Source: CAZQIO01 sp964593405 (GTDB lineage: Bacteria; Patescibacteriota; Minisyncoccia; Minisyncoccales; GBS-2). Taken from it: DNA of 26,721 bases. Shown here one piece after another: positions 8,231 through 16,606 of the stretch. A program made the position numbers and the translations under genes. Every line of letters begins with the position of its first letter. Position 1 is the stretch's first letter. A model generated the notes under the pieces. It did not search any database. It saw only the letters and a program-made list of their open reading frames with translations, and was not told where the DNA came from. The stretch is taken from positions 1-26,721 of the forward strand of contig CAZQIO010000008.1 of the NCBI GenBank assembly GCA_964593405.1, written 5' to 3'.

Positions 8231-9253
8231 TTGTTTAAGAAACGATATTTGGCTTTTTTATTTCTTTTTGTTGGGTTTTTTAGTTTAGGATGGATTTTGT
8301 TGAGGCCAAAAATAATTAGTGTTGAAAAAATAGAGAGGAAAAATTCACATCAACAATTTCTCCCTGAAAAAGATGAAAAAATAATTAGTGTTTTGTTGGT
8401 TGGCAATATAATGCTTAATCGGGGAGTTAAATACAAAATTGAAAAGTATGGTGGAGGTGATTTTAGGTTTCCTTTTTTGAAAATTGCCGAAGAATTGAAA
8501 AAAGCAGATGTTGTTTTTGGAAATTTAGAAGGGCCAATCTCAGATAAGGGGGTAAAAGTTGGAAGCATTTATTCTTTTAGGAGCGACCCAAAATCGATCG
8601 AAGGATTAAAGTTTGCCAATTTCAACATTTTATCTTTAGCAAACAACCATGTTTTAGATTATGGAAGAGAAGCCATTAAAGATACTCTTTTGAGATTAAA
8701 AGAGGCAGGAATAGATTGGGTAGGTGCCGGATTTAACGAAAACGAAGCTTTTTCTCCTCTTGTGAAAAAATTGACGGAACAAAAAATTGGATTTTTGGCT
8801 TTCACAAATTTGGTGCCTGAAAGCTGGAGGGCTGGCAAAGAAAATGCTGGTCTTGCTTGGATTTCAGAAAAAGATTTTGAAAAAATAAAAGAGGAAATTA
8901 AAAAAGCAAAAGAAAATTGCGATCTATTGATAATTTCTTTGCACGCCGGTGAGGAATACCAAAAAAGCCGACAGAATTTCAAGGAAAATTTTCAAAGATG
9001 GCAATCGATGCTGGTTGCTGACATTGTTTTTGGCCATCACCCCATGTCGTTCAAAAAAGTGAAATTTATAATGGTGGCTACATTTTTTATAGTTTGGGAA
9101 ATTTTGTTTTTGACCAAAGCTTTTCAAAAAAACGATGGGGGAAAAATGATAAAAATCCTAATTGAGAACAAAAAAATCAAAAAAATAATTCCAATTGAAA
9201 CACAAATTAACGAATTCTTTCAACCAGAAATTAAAAAAGAGGCAATTCGCTGA
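8231..9253 (+). pseudogene. CapA-type metallophosphatase with two compensating frameshifts
   Basis: The open frame gives 340 aa, starting at TTG with a signal anchor (about residues 5-25). The CapA / PGA-synthesis fold follows: LLVGNIMLNRG, NLEGPIS, LSLANNHVLDYG, IISLHAGEEY and FGHHP. After GHHP the frame yields non-family sequence. Across about 9043-9130 the neighbouring frame reads HVVQKSEIYNGGYIFYSLGN and then FVFDQSFS, exactly the conserved CapA segment; the original frame resumes at DGGKMIKILIE. A missing C in the 9040-9043 C-run and an extra A in the 9126-9132 A-run would account for it. The usual GD of motif I is GN here. This may be sequencing error in homopolymers or true decay. CapA relatives act outside the membrane on polymers such as poly-gamma-glutamate; the function here is unknown. 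Confidence 0.75.
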
Positions 9254-9329
9254 AATTTTTGAATTGACTCTTTTGTTTAGGGCAAAAAATGTGTGTCAAA
9301 TCAAAAAACGTAATACAATTTGAGATTTT

Positions 9330-10463
9330 TTATTTCATTTTGAAAAGCAAAATTAAAGAAAACAAAGTCAGGCTAAAAGAAAAATAAAAGGGGGCGAAAA
9401 TTGAAATTTTATCCCATAAAAAACCAGCTAAAAGAGAAGCTGGAAGAGAAAAAAGTCCGTTTATCATTTGAAATCCACCAAGAGCAGAGGCTCTAATTTC
9501 TGGCTCAACCAATTCTGAAACTAAAGCTCTTTGCGAAGGTTCCAAAGCCCCTTTGTGAAGACCATAAAACAAAAAGGCAAAAATTATAAACCAAAAATTT
9601 TTGTGCATCAAAAACATTGCCAAAGTTGCCAACCAAAACAAAAAAGAAATTTCTAAAACTTTTTTCCTGCCAATTTTGTCAGAAAGTTTTCCAAAAGGAA
9701 TTGAGGACAAAGAAGCCATGGCAGTGAAAATCAAGTACAAAACCGGAACAAAACCAATTTTAAATCCAAATTCCTTTGCAAAAATAAGCAAAAAAGAATA
9801 AGAAAAAGCTCCCAAAGAGAAAATAGCACTCAAGAACAAAAAATACCTAAATTTTGGAGAAAAAGATTTGAAAGAAATTCCCTTGAAAATTTTTGTTGAA
9901 TCTCTTTTTTCTTCTTTAATAAAAAGCAAAACCAAAATTACGCCAATCAAAGAAGGAATTGATGCCAAAAGAAAAAGTTTTTGGAAACCCAAAATGTCAA
10001 CAAAAGCAATACAAATTAAAATTCCAAAAACAGCGCCAAGATTGTCCATCATTCTCAAAAACCCAAAATTTGATCCCCTATCCTGGTCAGTTGAAGCATC
10101 AGCGATTATCGCATCCCTGGGAGCTGACCTTATTTTCCCTGCCCTATCTAAAATCCGAAAAGGAATCAAATGCGACCAGTGGCGAGAGATTGCGTAGCCA
10201 ATCCTTGAAATTCCACCCATCAAATAACCCAACCAAACAAAAATTTTTCTCTTTTGAATTTTGTCTGAAATGTACCCTGAAATTGCCTGGGAAATTGAAA
10301 CTAAAGCATCGCCAAGTCCGTCCAAAAAACCCAAAATTGACATTGGAGCCCCCAAGGCCCTAACAAACAAAGGCCAAACAGGATAAATCATATCAGAACC
10401 AAGATCGTTCAAAAAAGAAGCAATCCCCAAAATTCTAATTTTCAATTTTGAATTTTTTTCCAT
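9330..10463 (-). CDS. MFS transporter
   Basis: This 377-aa protein with about 11-12 hydrophobic segments belongs to the major facilitator superfamily. The N-terminal half carries SFLNDLGSDMIYPVWPLF, the loop motif GYISDKIQKRK, and DRAGKIRSAPRDAIIADAS, which is typical of a common bacterial MFS subgroup. The second half repeats the loop motif as GKLSDKIGRKKVL. The substrate cannot be told from sequence. It lies alone, downstream of the cutA terminator and convergent with the capA-like gene. No clear promoter or Shine-Dalgarno motif is seen in the short upstream gap, which is largely filled by the terminator hairpin. Confidence 0.88.
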   Translation of the reverse strand: MEKNSKLKIRILGIASFLNDLGSDMIYPVWPLFVRALGAPMSILGFLDGLGDALVSISQAISGYISDKIQKRKIFVWLGYLMGGISRIGYAISRHWSHLIPFRILDRAGKIRSAPRDAIIADASTDQDRGSNFGFLRMMDNLGAVFGILICIAFVDILGFQKLFLLASIPSLIGVILVLLFIKEEKRDSTKIFKGISFKSFSPKFRYFLFLSAIFSLGAFSYSFLLIFAKEFGFKIGFVPVLYLIFTAMASLSSIPFGKLSDKIGRKKVLEISFLFWLATLAMFLMHKNFWFIIFAFLFYGLHKGALEPSQRALVSELVEPEIRASALGGFQMINGLFSLPASLLAGFLWDKISIFAPFYFSFSLTLFSLILLFKMK

Positions 10464-10464
10464 A

Positions 10465-10497
10465 AATCAAAAAATCAGCAAAAGCTTAGCTGATTTT
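10465..10497 (-). terminator. Rho-independent terminator after cutA
   Basis: On the minus strand, AAAATCAGC - 9-nt loop - GCTGATTTT forms a 9-bp stem that runs into TTTTTTGATTT. It lies 38 nt downstream of the cutA stop and ends the hydrogenase large subunit - cutA operon. Confidence 0.78.
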
Positions 10498-10535
10498 AAT
10501 TTAATTTTTAGCGAAAGTCAATTTATTTCTAAATT

Positions 10536-10850
10536 TCAAAGGGTTGATTTTTCAATCCAATTTAAAAATTCTTTTGAGCCTTTTTTAATCGGAAAGGAAA
10601 TGATGCTGGGTAAAGAATAAGAGTGCAATTGCTGAATTCTTTTTTCAATTTTCTTGTAAAGAGATTGTTTTGTCTTAATGAAAATTGCAAATTCTTTTGC
10701 TCTTTCTAATTTTCCTTTCCAACAAAAGACCGAATCAATCTCAAAGATATTGCAACAGGCTGCCAATTTTTCTTTGACTAAAATCTCAGCAATCTTTTTG
10801 GCTTCCTTTTTTGTTGGACAAGTTGTGTAAACTACAATAAATTTTTTCAT
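10536..10850 (-). CDS. cutA: CutA1 divalent-ion tolerance protein
   Basis: This 104-aa protein shows the CutA1 pattern: VVYTTCPTKKEAKKIAEIL at the N-terminus, KLAACCNIF, the SVFCWKGKLE strand, and LHSYSLPSIISFPI near the C-terminus. Family members form very stable trimers; the link to copper tolerance in E. coli is genetic and the molecular role is uncertain. Its ATG overlaps the TGA of the upstream P-type ATPase (ATGA), so translation is probably coupled. That pairing with a cation pump fits a metal-related role. It ends in TGA, followed by the operon terminator. Confidence 0.93.
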   Translation of the reverse strand: MKKFIVVYTTCPTKKEAKKIAEILVKEKLAACCNIFEIDSVFCWKGKLERAKEFAIFIKTKQSLYKKIEKRIQQLHSYSLPSIISFPIKKGSKEFLNWIEKSTL

Positions 10851-13273
10851 TTTTGATTAAAAAATTTTGCCAAACTTTTTGCCAACTCTAAAATTAAAGT
10901 GGTCATTGCACCAATTCCCCAAACTAAAATCAAGTGCCAAATTTCAAGAGGTGCAGTTTTTAAAACTTTATTTAAGGGTGGCAAATAGATTGCCAAGGCC
11001 AAAAGCAAAAATCCGTATAAAATTCCCAAAAACAAAAATTTATTTTCAAAAAATTTTTCAGTTTTAATTATTGGTCTTTTTAAATTTTTGAAAGAAAGAG
11101 CATAAATTAGATCAACAGAACCCAAAGTGGCAAAAACCAAAGTGCTCCCCAAAATCAAATTGTTTTGTTTGATCCCAAATTGCCAATAAATCAAAAGACA
11201 AAAAGCGGTCACTACTACGCTGATTATCGCGATCAATGAAATCAAAAAGTTGTCTAAAATCGGTTCTTTTTTAATATCAATTGGTTTTTTCTCCATTAAA
11301 TCTTTTTCTTTTGGTTCAAATGCAAACATTAAATCTGGAGGACCATCGCAAATTAAATGGAGCCACAAAATTTGAGGAATGTTCAATGGAGCTGGCCAGC
11401 CAAAAAGTCCAGAAAAGAACAAAACAGCAATTTCTAAAAAAGAATTTGAAAGGACATAACCTACTGTTTTTTTGATGTTTGACAAAACCAACCTTCCTTC
11501 TTCGCAGGCTGAAATTATAGTTTTGAAATTGCTATCTAACAAAATCAAATCTGCAGATTCTTTTGCCACTTCTGTCGCCTCCCCCACTGCCACTCCAATG
11601 TCAGCTTCCTTTAGGGCTAAAGCATCGTTTACTCCATCTCCTGTCATTGCCACAATTTCTCCTTTTTGCTGAAAACAATCTACGATTTTTCTTTTTTGAT
11701 GTGGCAAAACCCTGGCAAAAATTTTAATTTTATCTATTTTTTCTTTTAATTCCTCAATCGATACTTTTTCCAATTCTTTTCCCTCCATTACGTTTTCTGG
11801 TAAAACCTCAATTCCCAAATTTTTGGCTAAATTTATTGCCGTCTCTTTGTAATCACCTGTTACGATTTTAACTTCAATGCCAGCTTTTTTAGCAAATTCA
11901 ATCAGATCTTTAACTTCTTTTCTTGGCGGATCCAAAATTCCCAAAAGTCCAGAAAAAATAAAATCTTTCTTTTCTTTCAAATCTCCTTCTTTTTTGAAAG
12001 CCAACCCTACGACCCGCAAACCTTTTTTTGCAAATTCATCCATTTTTTCCAAAATTTCTTTCTTTTGATTCTCATCGTTTTTTGAAAAAGAAATCAAAAT
12101 TTCTGGCGCTCCCATCAAAAAAGAAATTTCTTTTTCGCCAATTTTTTGCAAAGAAAAAGAATATTTTTTGGCGCTATCAAACGGTTCTTCAAAAATTTCT
12201 TTTGCCATTTCAATTTTTTCTTTCAGTTTTTCATCTAAATTCCGATTTCCAAAATCAAAAACAGCAATTTCCAAACTTGACCTTTGCTCGTTGTTTAAAA
12301 CTGAATTCAAAATTGACATTTCCCGATCTAAAAAATAAGTTTCCACGACTTTCATTTTTCCCTCTGTTAAAGTTCCAGTTTTGTCAGTGCAAATTACTGT
12401 TGTTGAACCCAAAGTTTCCACTGCCAAAAGAGTTTTCACCAAACCTTTTTTCTTTAAAATCCTTCTCATTCCCAAAGCCAAAACAACAGTAATTGCCACT
12501 GGCAAAGCTTCAGGAATGGCTGCTACTGCCAAGACGATGGATGTTTTAAAAGTGGCCAAAATTTCTCTCCCCCGCAAAATCCCACCCAAAAAAATAAGAG
12601 CGCAAATTACAATTACAGCGATTGCTAATTTCTTTGATAAATCTTCAAGTTTTTGTTGAAGCGGAGTTTTTTCTTTTGAAATTTCAACTAAACTTTTTCC
12701 AATTTTTCCAATTTCAGTTTCTCTTCCGATTTTTTTCACTTCCATTATTCCCTTTCCTGACAAAACCGAAGTTCCCATAAATAAATTTTTATCTCCATCA
12801 AGCGACTTTTTCACTCCTTCTTCTTCCCCAGTTAAAATCGCTTCTGAAACTAAAATTTCTCCTTGGATTAACTCGCCATCTGCTGGAATTTTGTCTCCGG
12901 CAATTAAAACGACCAAATCTCCGGGAACTAACTCTTTGGCATCGACAATTTTTCTTTTTCCTTCCCTGATGACCACTGCCTGAAGTTTCAAAATTTTTCT
13001 CAAGGCAAAAAGGGTCTTTTTAGCATTGTACTCTTGTAAAAAACCCATTATGGCATTGAGCATTAAAACTGAAATTACCAAAACAAAATCAAAATATTCT
13101 CTAAAGATTAAAGAGAGAAAACCGACAAAGAACAAAATGTAAACTAAAGGATTTTTAAACTGGGAGACAAAAATAGAAAAAGCGTCAAGTTTTTCTTTCT
13201 CTTTTATTAAATTCCATCCGTATTTTTTTCTTTTTTCTTTTACCTCTTTTTCCGAAAGTCCTTTGAAAATCAT
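10847..13273 (-). CDS. P-type (P2, calcium-pump-like) cation ATPase
   Basis: This 808-aa pump has an N-terminal cation-ATPase domain, an A domain with LTGEEEG (148-154; the usual TGES has become TGEE), and M4 PEALP (254-258). The phosphorylation motif CTDKTGTLTEG has its catalytic Asp at 297. The N domain carries MGAPEIL, and the hinge is TGDGVNDALALKEADIGVA. The C-terminal six-helix region contains LWLHLICDGPPDLMFAFEP. Overall form is that of Ca2+/Mn2+ or Na+-type pumps. M6, however, has His where SERCA-type pumps have Asn before L-V-T-D, so the ion is uncertain. It overlaps both neighbours by 4 nt (ATGA) within the operon hydrogenase large subunit - ATP-cone nuclease - pump - cutA. Confidence 0.93.
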   Translation of the reverse strand: MIFKGLSEKEVKEKRKKYGWNLIKEKEKLDAFSIFVSQFKNPLVYILFFVGFLSLIFREYFDFVLVISVLMLNAIMGFLQEYNAKKTLFALRKILKLQAVVIREGKRKIVDAKELVPGDLVVLIAGDKIPADGELIQGEILVSEAILTGEEEGVKKSLDGDKNLFMGTSVLSGKGIMEVKKIGRETEIGKIGKSLVEISKEKTPLQQKLEDLSKKLAIAVIVICALIFLGGILRGREILATFKTSIVLAVAAIPEALPVAITVVLALGMRRILKKKGLVKTLLAVETLGSTTVICTDKTGTLTEGKMKVVETYFLDREMSILNSVLNNEQRSSLEIAVFDFGNRNLDEKLKEKIEMAKEIFEEPFDSAKKYSFSLQKIGEKEISFLMGAPEILISFSKNDENQKKEILEKMDEFAKKGLRVVGLAFKKEGDLKEKKDFIFSGLLGILDPPRKEVKDLIEFAKKAGIEVKIVTGDYKETAINLAKNLGIEVLPENVMEGKELEKVSIEELKEKIDKIKIFARVLPHQKRKIVDCFQQKGEIVAMTGDGVNDALALKEADIGVAVGEATEVAKESADLILLDSNFKTIISACEEGRLVLSNIKKTVGYVLSNSFLEIAVLFFSGLFGWPAPLNIPQILWLHLICDGPPDLMFAFEPKEKDLMEKKPIDIKKEPILDNFLISLIAIISVVVTAFCLLIYWQFGIKQNNLILGSTLVFATLGSVDLIYALSFKNLKRPIIKTEKFFENKFLFLGILYGFLLLALAIYLPPLNKVLKTAPLEIWHLILVWGIGAMTTLILELAKSLAKFFNQK

Positions 13274-14085
13274 TTTTTCAATAATATTTCGGCTTCTCTT
13301 TTGACTTTTTCTTTATTTTTAATTTTTACTTTCTCAAAATCTTTTTCTAAAACATCCTTTACTAAAACAATTTTTTGTTCAATCAATTCTTTGGACAAAT
13401 TTTGGCTCACTGAAGGAAGTATTGTTATTGGATAGAGTTGATTTTTCTCAATCAAAAATTCAAGGCCTCTACCTTTTGGATATTTCCAACCCAAAAGTTC
13501 TACCCCAACGCATTCTGAATATTTGATGGCTTCGCTAGTAAATTTGGTATTAGTAACAATGATACTTTTGTATTTTACTTTTGAGTTCAAAAATTTTCCT
13601 TCTTCAATATCCAAAAATCTAGCATAATTTGCTAGCGCCGCTTTTAAATCCACCCTTCCCCCAGGTTCTTTTCTAAATTTACACTCCCCTATTAAGACTA
13701 AATTTTCTTTTTTAGCTAAAAAATCAATTTCGTATTGAACGCAACGGCCAGGAATGATTTGATTTAATTTTACTTCAAAACCCTCTTTTTCAAAAATTTT
13801 TCCAACAAACTTTTCAAAAGGAAAACCGGTCGGGCCCAATTTTTCTATTGCTCTCTTTAAATTAAATCTTATTGCCGAGCGAGGAGACTTTTCTAATAAA
13901 AGTTCAAAAATTCTATCGAAAATTTGAGAAGTTGAAATTCCAGAAAAAACTTCTTTTTCTATCTGAGAAGCAATTTCCAAAGCAACTTCCTTTGGAGCAC
14001 CGCAATTTCTTGCTGATTGATATACCTTGCGAAAAGAAAATGGTTCTTTTTCTCCTCTAGAGTTTATTACATAAACTCTTGCCAT
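13270..14085 (-). CDS. ATP-cone domain fused to Mrr-like restriction endonuclease domain
   Basis: This 271-aa protein has an N-terminal ATP-cone (about residues 2-85; VINSRGEKEPFSFRKVYQSA), the nucleotide-sensing module best known from ribonucleotide reductase and NrdR. A PD-(D/E)XK nuclease core of Mrr type follows: FEKFVGKIFEKEGF, then YEIDFLA (Asp121) and ECKFR (Glu134, Lys136), giving D-x12-E-C-K. The C-terminal third (about 215-271) is charged and helical. No methyltransferase or specificity subunit is nearby, so it is not a classical restriction system here. It begins 1 nt after the hydrogenase large subunit stop, and its TGA overlaps the pump ATG. The role is unknown; nucleotide-gated nuclease activity is inference from the fusion. 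Confidence 0.85.
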   Translation of the reverse strand: MARVYVINSRGEKEPFSFRKVYQSARNCGAPKEVALEIASQIEKEVFSGISTSQIFDRIFELLLEKSPRSAIRFNLKRAIEKLGPTGFPFEKFVGKIFEKEGFEVKLNQIIPGRCVQYEIDFLAKKENLVLIGECKFRKEPGGRVDLKAALANYARFLDIEEGKFLNSKVKYKSIIVTNTKFTSEAIKYSECVGVELLGWKYPKGRGLEFLIEKNQLYPITILPSVSQNLSKELIEQKIVLVKDVLEKDFEKVKIKNKEKVKREAEILLKK

Positions 14086-14086
14086 T

Positions 14087-15364
14087 TTAATGTGTGGCGC
14101 AAGAAATACAAGGATCGTAAACTCTGATCAAAGACCTAATTTTTCTAATTTGCTCTTTCTTTTTTAATTTCAAAATTTTTGGCAAAATGGTTTTTAAATC
14201 TTCTTCAATATTGTATAAAAATTGGGCAGTTGGAGTGATTATGTTGCAATTGAAAATTCTTCCATCTTTGTCGATTTCATAATAATGAAAAAGAGTTCCT
14301 CTTGGTGCTTCCAAAGCCGACAACCCGCTTGAAGGTTTAAATTTTATTTCTACCTTTTCTTCTTTTAATGGAAGTTTTAAAATCTCTTTAATTAAGTTTT
14401 TCGTTACCTCCAAAAAGTGCAAAACCTCGATTGCCTGAGAAAATAAATTAAAGTAGATGTTTTTAAAAAATTTTTCGTCCGAAATTTTTCTTTCTTTTTT
14501 AAATTCTTGAAGTTTTTCTTTCGCTAATTCATTTAAAAATTCGCCATTATTTTTAATTCTAGCGATGGCTCCAACCATATAGGGTTTTCCTTTGAATTTC
14601 ACTCTTTTTACTGGTGGCGATTTCAAATCTTCCTCAATTTTTGTCGAATAAAAATCGCCGATTGTGATTTTTTCTCTGCCAATTTTGACAATTTTTTCCA
14701 AATAAAAAGGATAATCTTTTCCGCTAAAAACTGAGGCAAAAAGAGTTTCTCTTTCAAAATCTGGATAGTCAATTTTTTTAAAAGTGTCTATTAAAAGATT
14801 GGCTTTTTCTATTGCCGATGGTATTTTTTCTAAAATGTCTTTTAATTTTTCCTTTTCTGGCAATTTCAAAAACCCACCAACTATTGGAGTTATTGGATGA
14901 ACCGCCCTTCCCCCAACAACTCTTGTAATTTCTAAACTCAAGTCTCTAATCTCTAGAGCCGCTTTTGATTCTTTTTTAAATTTTTTAAAAAGTTCCAAAT
15001 CATTTTCTATATTGAAAAAATCTGGCAAAGAAAGAAAGAACAAATGTAAGGTGTGGCTGTTGATAATGTTTCCGGCTAAAAGAAGTTTTCGCAACAAAAC
15101 CGTTTGCTCTGTCACTTTAACATTAATGGCTTTTTCCAAAGCAGTAATTGCTGCCAAAATGTGAGGTACAGGACAAATTCCACAAATTCGAGAAACAATG
15201 ATTGGAACTTCAAAATATCTTCTCCCTATCAAAATTCCTTCAATTTGTCTCAATCCCAAAAGAGTTTGAATTTTTAAATCTTCAATCTTTCCAGTTTTTG
15301 TCACTTTTGCCCAAAATCCAGCTTCCCCTTCAATTTTGTGGATGTGGGGAATTGTGATTTTCAT
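14087..15364 (-). CDS. NiFe hydrogenase large (alpha) subunit, group 3-like
   Basis: This 425-aa catalytic subunit would bind the NiFe(CN)2CO centre. The N-terminal KIEGEA supplies the conserved Glu. The first cysteine pair is RICGICPVPH (Cys61, Cys64, His68) and the second is DPCISCATH (Cys419, Cys422, His425). EAPRGTLFHYYEIDKDG is the usual mid-protein signature. Length and motifs resemble cytoplasmic group 3b/3c (sulfhydrogenase-type) subunits. Two oddities: the protein stops exactly at His425, with no C-terminal extension for a maturation protease, and the common PT-x-x-N motif reads PTAQF. The small subunit is 2.6 kb away beyond mltG. No beta/gamma subunits or hyp maturation genes are in the window. 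Confidence 0.93.
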   Translation of the reverse strand: MKITIPHIHKIEGEAGFWAKVTKTGKIEDLKIQTLLGLRQIEGILIGRRYFEVPIIVSRICGICPVPHILAAITALEKAINVKVTEQTVLLRKLLLAGNIINSHTLHLFFLSLPDFFNIENDLELFKKFKKESKAALEIRDLSLEITRVVGGRAVHPITPIVGGFLKLPEKEKLKDILEKIPSAIEKANLLIDTFKKIDYPDFERETLFASVFSGKDYPFYLEKIVKIGREKITIGDFYSTKIEEDLKSPPVKRVKFKGKPYMVGAIARIKNNGEFLNELAKEKLQEFKKERKISDEKFFKNIYFNLFSQAIEVLHFLEVTKNLIKEILKLPLKEEKVEIKFKPSSGLSALEAPRGTLFHYYEIDKDGRIFNCNIITPTAQFLYNIEEDLKTILPKILKLKKKEQIRKIRSLIRVYDPCISCATH

Positions 15365-15370
15365 AAAATG

Positions 15371-15376
15371 AAAATA
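15371..15376 (-). promoter_or_regulatory. Candidate -10 box of a leaderless hydrogenase large-subunit transcript
   Basis: TATTTT (TANNNT type) ends exactly 6 nt before the ATG, with no Shine-Dalgarno. A second candidate, TGATAAAAT at about 15388-15396, sits further up inside the loop of a 10-bp inverted repeat. Both are plausible but the region is very AT-rich. Confidence 0.3.
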
Positions 15377-15379
15377 ATT

Positions 15380-15416
15380 TTCAAATTCATTTTATCAAAA
15401 AAATTTTGAATTTGAA
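15380..15416. repeat. 10-bp perfect inverted repeat upstream of hydrogenase large subunit
   Basis: TTCAAATTCA (15380-15389) and TGAATTTGAA (15407-15416) are perfect complements separated by 17 nt. The dyad lies between the divergently read hydrogenase large-subunit gene and the PBP1C remnant, around a candidate -10 box. It could be an operator; AT-richness makes chance occurrence possible. Confidence 0.35.
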
Positions 15417-15458
15417 GTTTGCCCGCCACAAAAAAAAGAAAGTTATAAGTTAAATGAT

Positions 15459-16606
15459 ATGAAAACAAAACTCAAAGATTTTTTAGAAAAACTAAATAAA
15501 AAATTGCTTTTCAATTTACAATGAACTGAATTCGGTGATAATTTTTGATAGGAACGGAAAAGAAATTGCCATTTTGCCAAACAAAAGAGGAAATTTTGCC
15601 CGCTATCTCGAAAACGTTCCACCAAAAAATAAAAAACTTTTAATAGAAAGAGAGGATAAATTTTTCTATTGGCATTTTGGGTTTAATCCAAAAAGTATTT
15701 TTGAGGCTGCCTTGGGCAGAATTGAAATTGGAAAAAGAAAGGCCTCAAGTACAATTTCCCAGCAGTTAGCGAAAATTTTGTTTGACAAAGAAAAAGAAAG
15801 AAACTTAAAAAACAAAATTGTTGAGGCTTTTTACACGTTGGCTCTAGAAATTTTTGAGAGCAAGGAGCAAATTTTGAAAATGTATTTAAACTCTGTTTAT
15901 TTTGGAAATTCTTGTCAAAGAATTTTTGAAGCTTCAAGATATTATTGAAGAAAAAAAGCTTACTGGAAAAATTTAGCCAAAAAGGGTATCGACGATCGAG
16001 TAAAGCTTATTTTGAAATTTCAAGTTTGTTTCCGAATTTAAAAGAAAATCACTTGACGATAGATTTGGAGTTGAACGAAAAAATTAGAGAAATTGTGAAA
16101 AGGAACGTTGATGAACTTAGAAGGTGAAATGCCAACAATGCGGCAGCCATAGTGATAAAACTTCCAGAAAATGAAATTTTGGCCCTAATTGGCTCTCTCG
16201 ACCCAGATTTGGAAAAAGAAGGAGATAAAATAAAGCGAGGGCGGCGTGATCCAGCGTGAAACCTTTCATTTACCTAAAAGCGTTTGAAAATGGTTTAAGA
16301 CCTTACACTTTAGTTGAGGATAGAGAGTACAAGTATCTCACTGCCCTAGGCTTTCCCGTTTATCCGAAAAATTTTGATTGGAAATATCGAGGCGAAATCA
16401 ATCTTCGTTACGCTTTAGCTAATAGTTTGAATGTTCCGACGGTAAAAGTTTTAGAATACGTTGGCTTGGAAAATTTTTACAAATTTTTGAAGGAAGATTT
16501 GGGTTTTGAATCTATCCAAAATTTAGAAAATTATCAACAGGGGATTGCTCTCGGAAGCTTGGAAAATAGCCTTGTCTTCAAGAGAATAAAGGTTTCTCAC
16601 TATTGA
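15459..16606 (+). pseudogene. pbpC: Decayed penicillin-binding protein 1C (PbpC) remnant
   Basis: Pieces of a bifunctional peptidoglycan glycosyltransferase/transpeptidase are spread over three frames. The glycosyltransferase part (15502-15945) keeps IFDRNGKEIA, the catalytic Glu in EREDKFFYWHFGF, ASSTISQQLAKIL and YLNSVYFGNS, then meets TGA at 15946. The next piece (another frame, to about 16240) reads LTIDLELNEKIREIV, TGA at 16125, then NANNAAAIVIKLPENEIL. The third (to about 16570) reads SSVKPFIYLKAF, carrying the SxxK motif, then YPKNFDWKYRGEIN and ALANSLNVPTVKVLEYVG with SxN. The KTG motif and the whole C-terminus are gone. At least two nonsense codons, two frameshifts and an internal loss make activity very unlikely. 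The NFD-FRG pattern and adjacent alpha-2-macroglobulin remnant favour PBP1C over PBP1A. Confidence 0.9.

Noticed and set aside
9254..9329. TAATACAAT near 9310 as a promoter, and TCAAAT/ATTTGA as a terminator, between the capA-like gene and the MFS gene.
   Set aside because: The genes are convergent, so no start is served by the box; the stem is only 6 AT-rich base pairs.
13270..14085. A restriction-modification system.
   Set aside because: No methyltransferase or specificity subunit is present, and the nuclease domain is attached to an ATP-cone within a metabolic operon.
15446..16260. TGA recoded as Gly or Trp (Gracilibacteria/Mycoplasma-type code), suggested by in-frame TGA codons in the PBP1C region.
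   Set aside because: TGA terminates the P-type ATPase, ATP-cone nuclease, hydrogenase small subunit and mltG at ATGA overlaps, and also cutA, all at the expected protein ends. The PBP1C region also has frame changes and deletions that recoding cannot explain.
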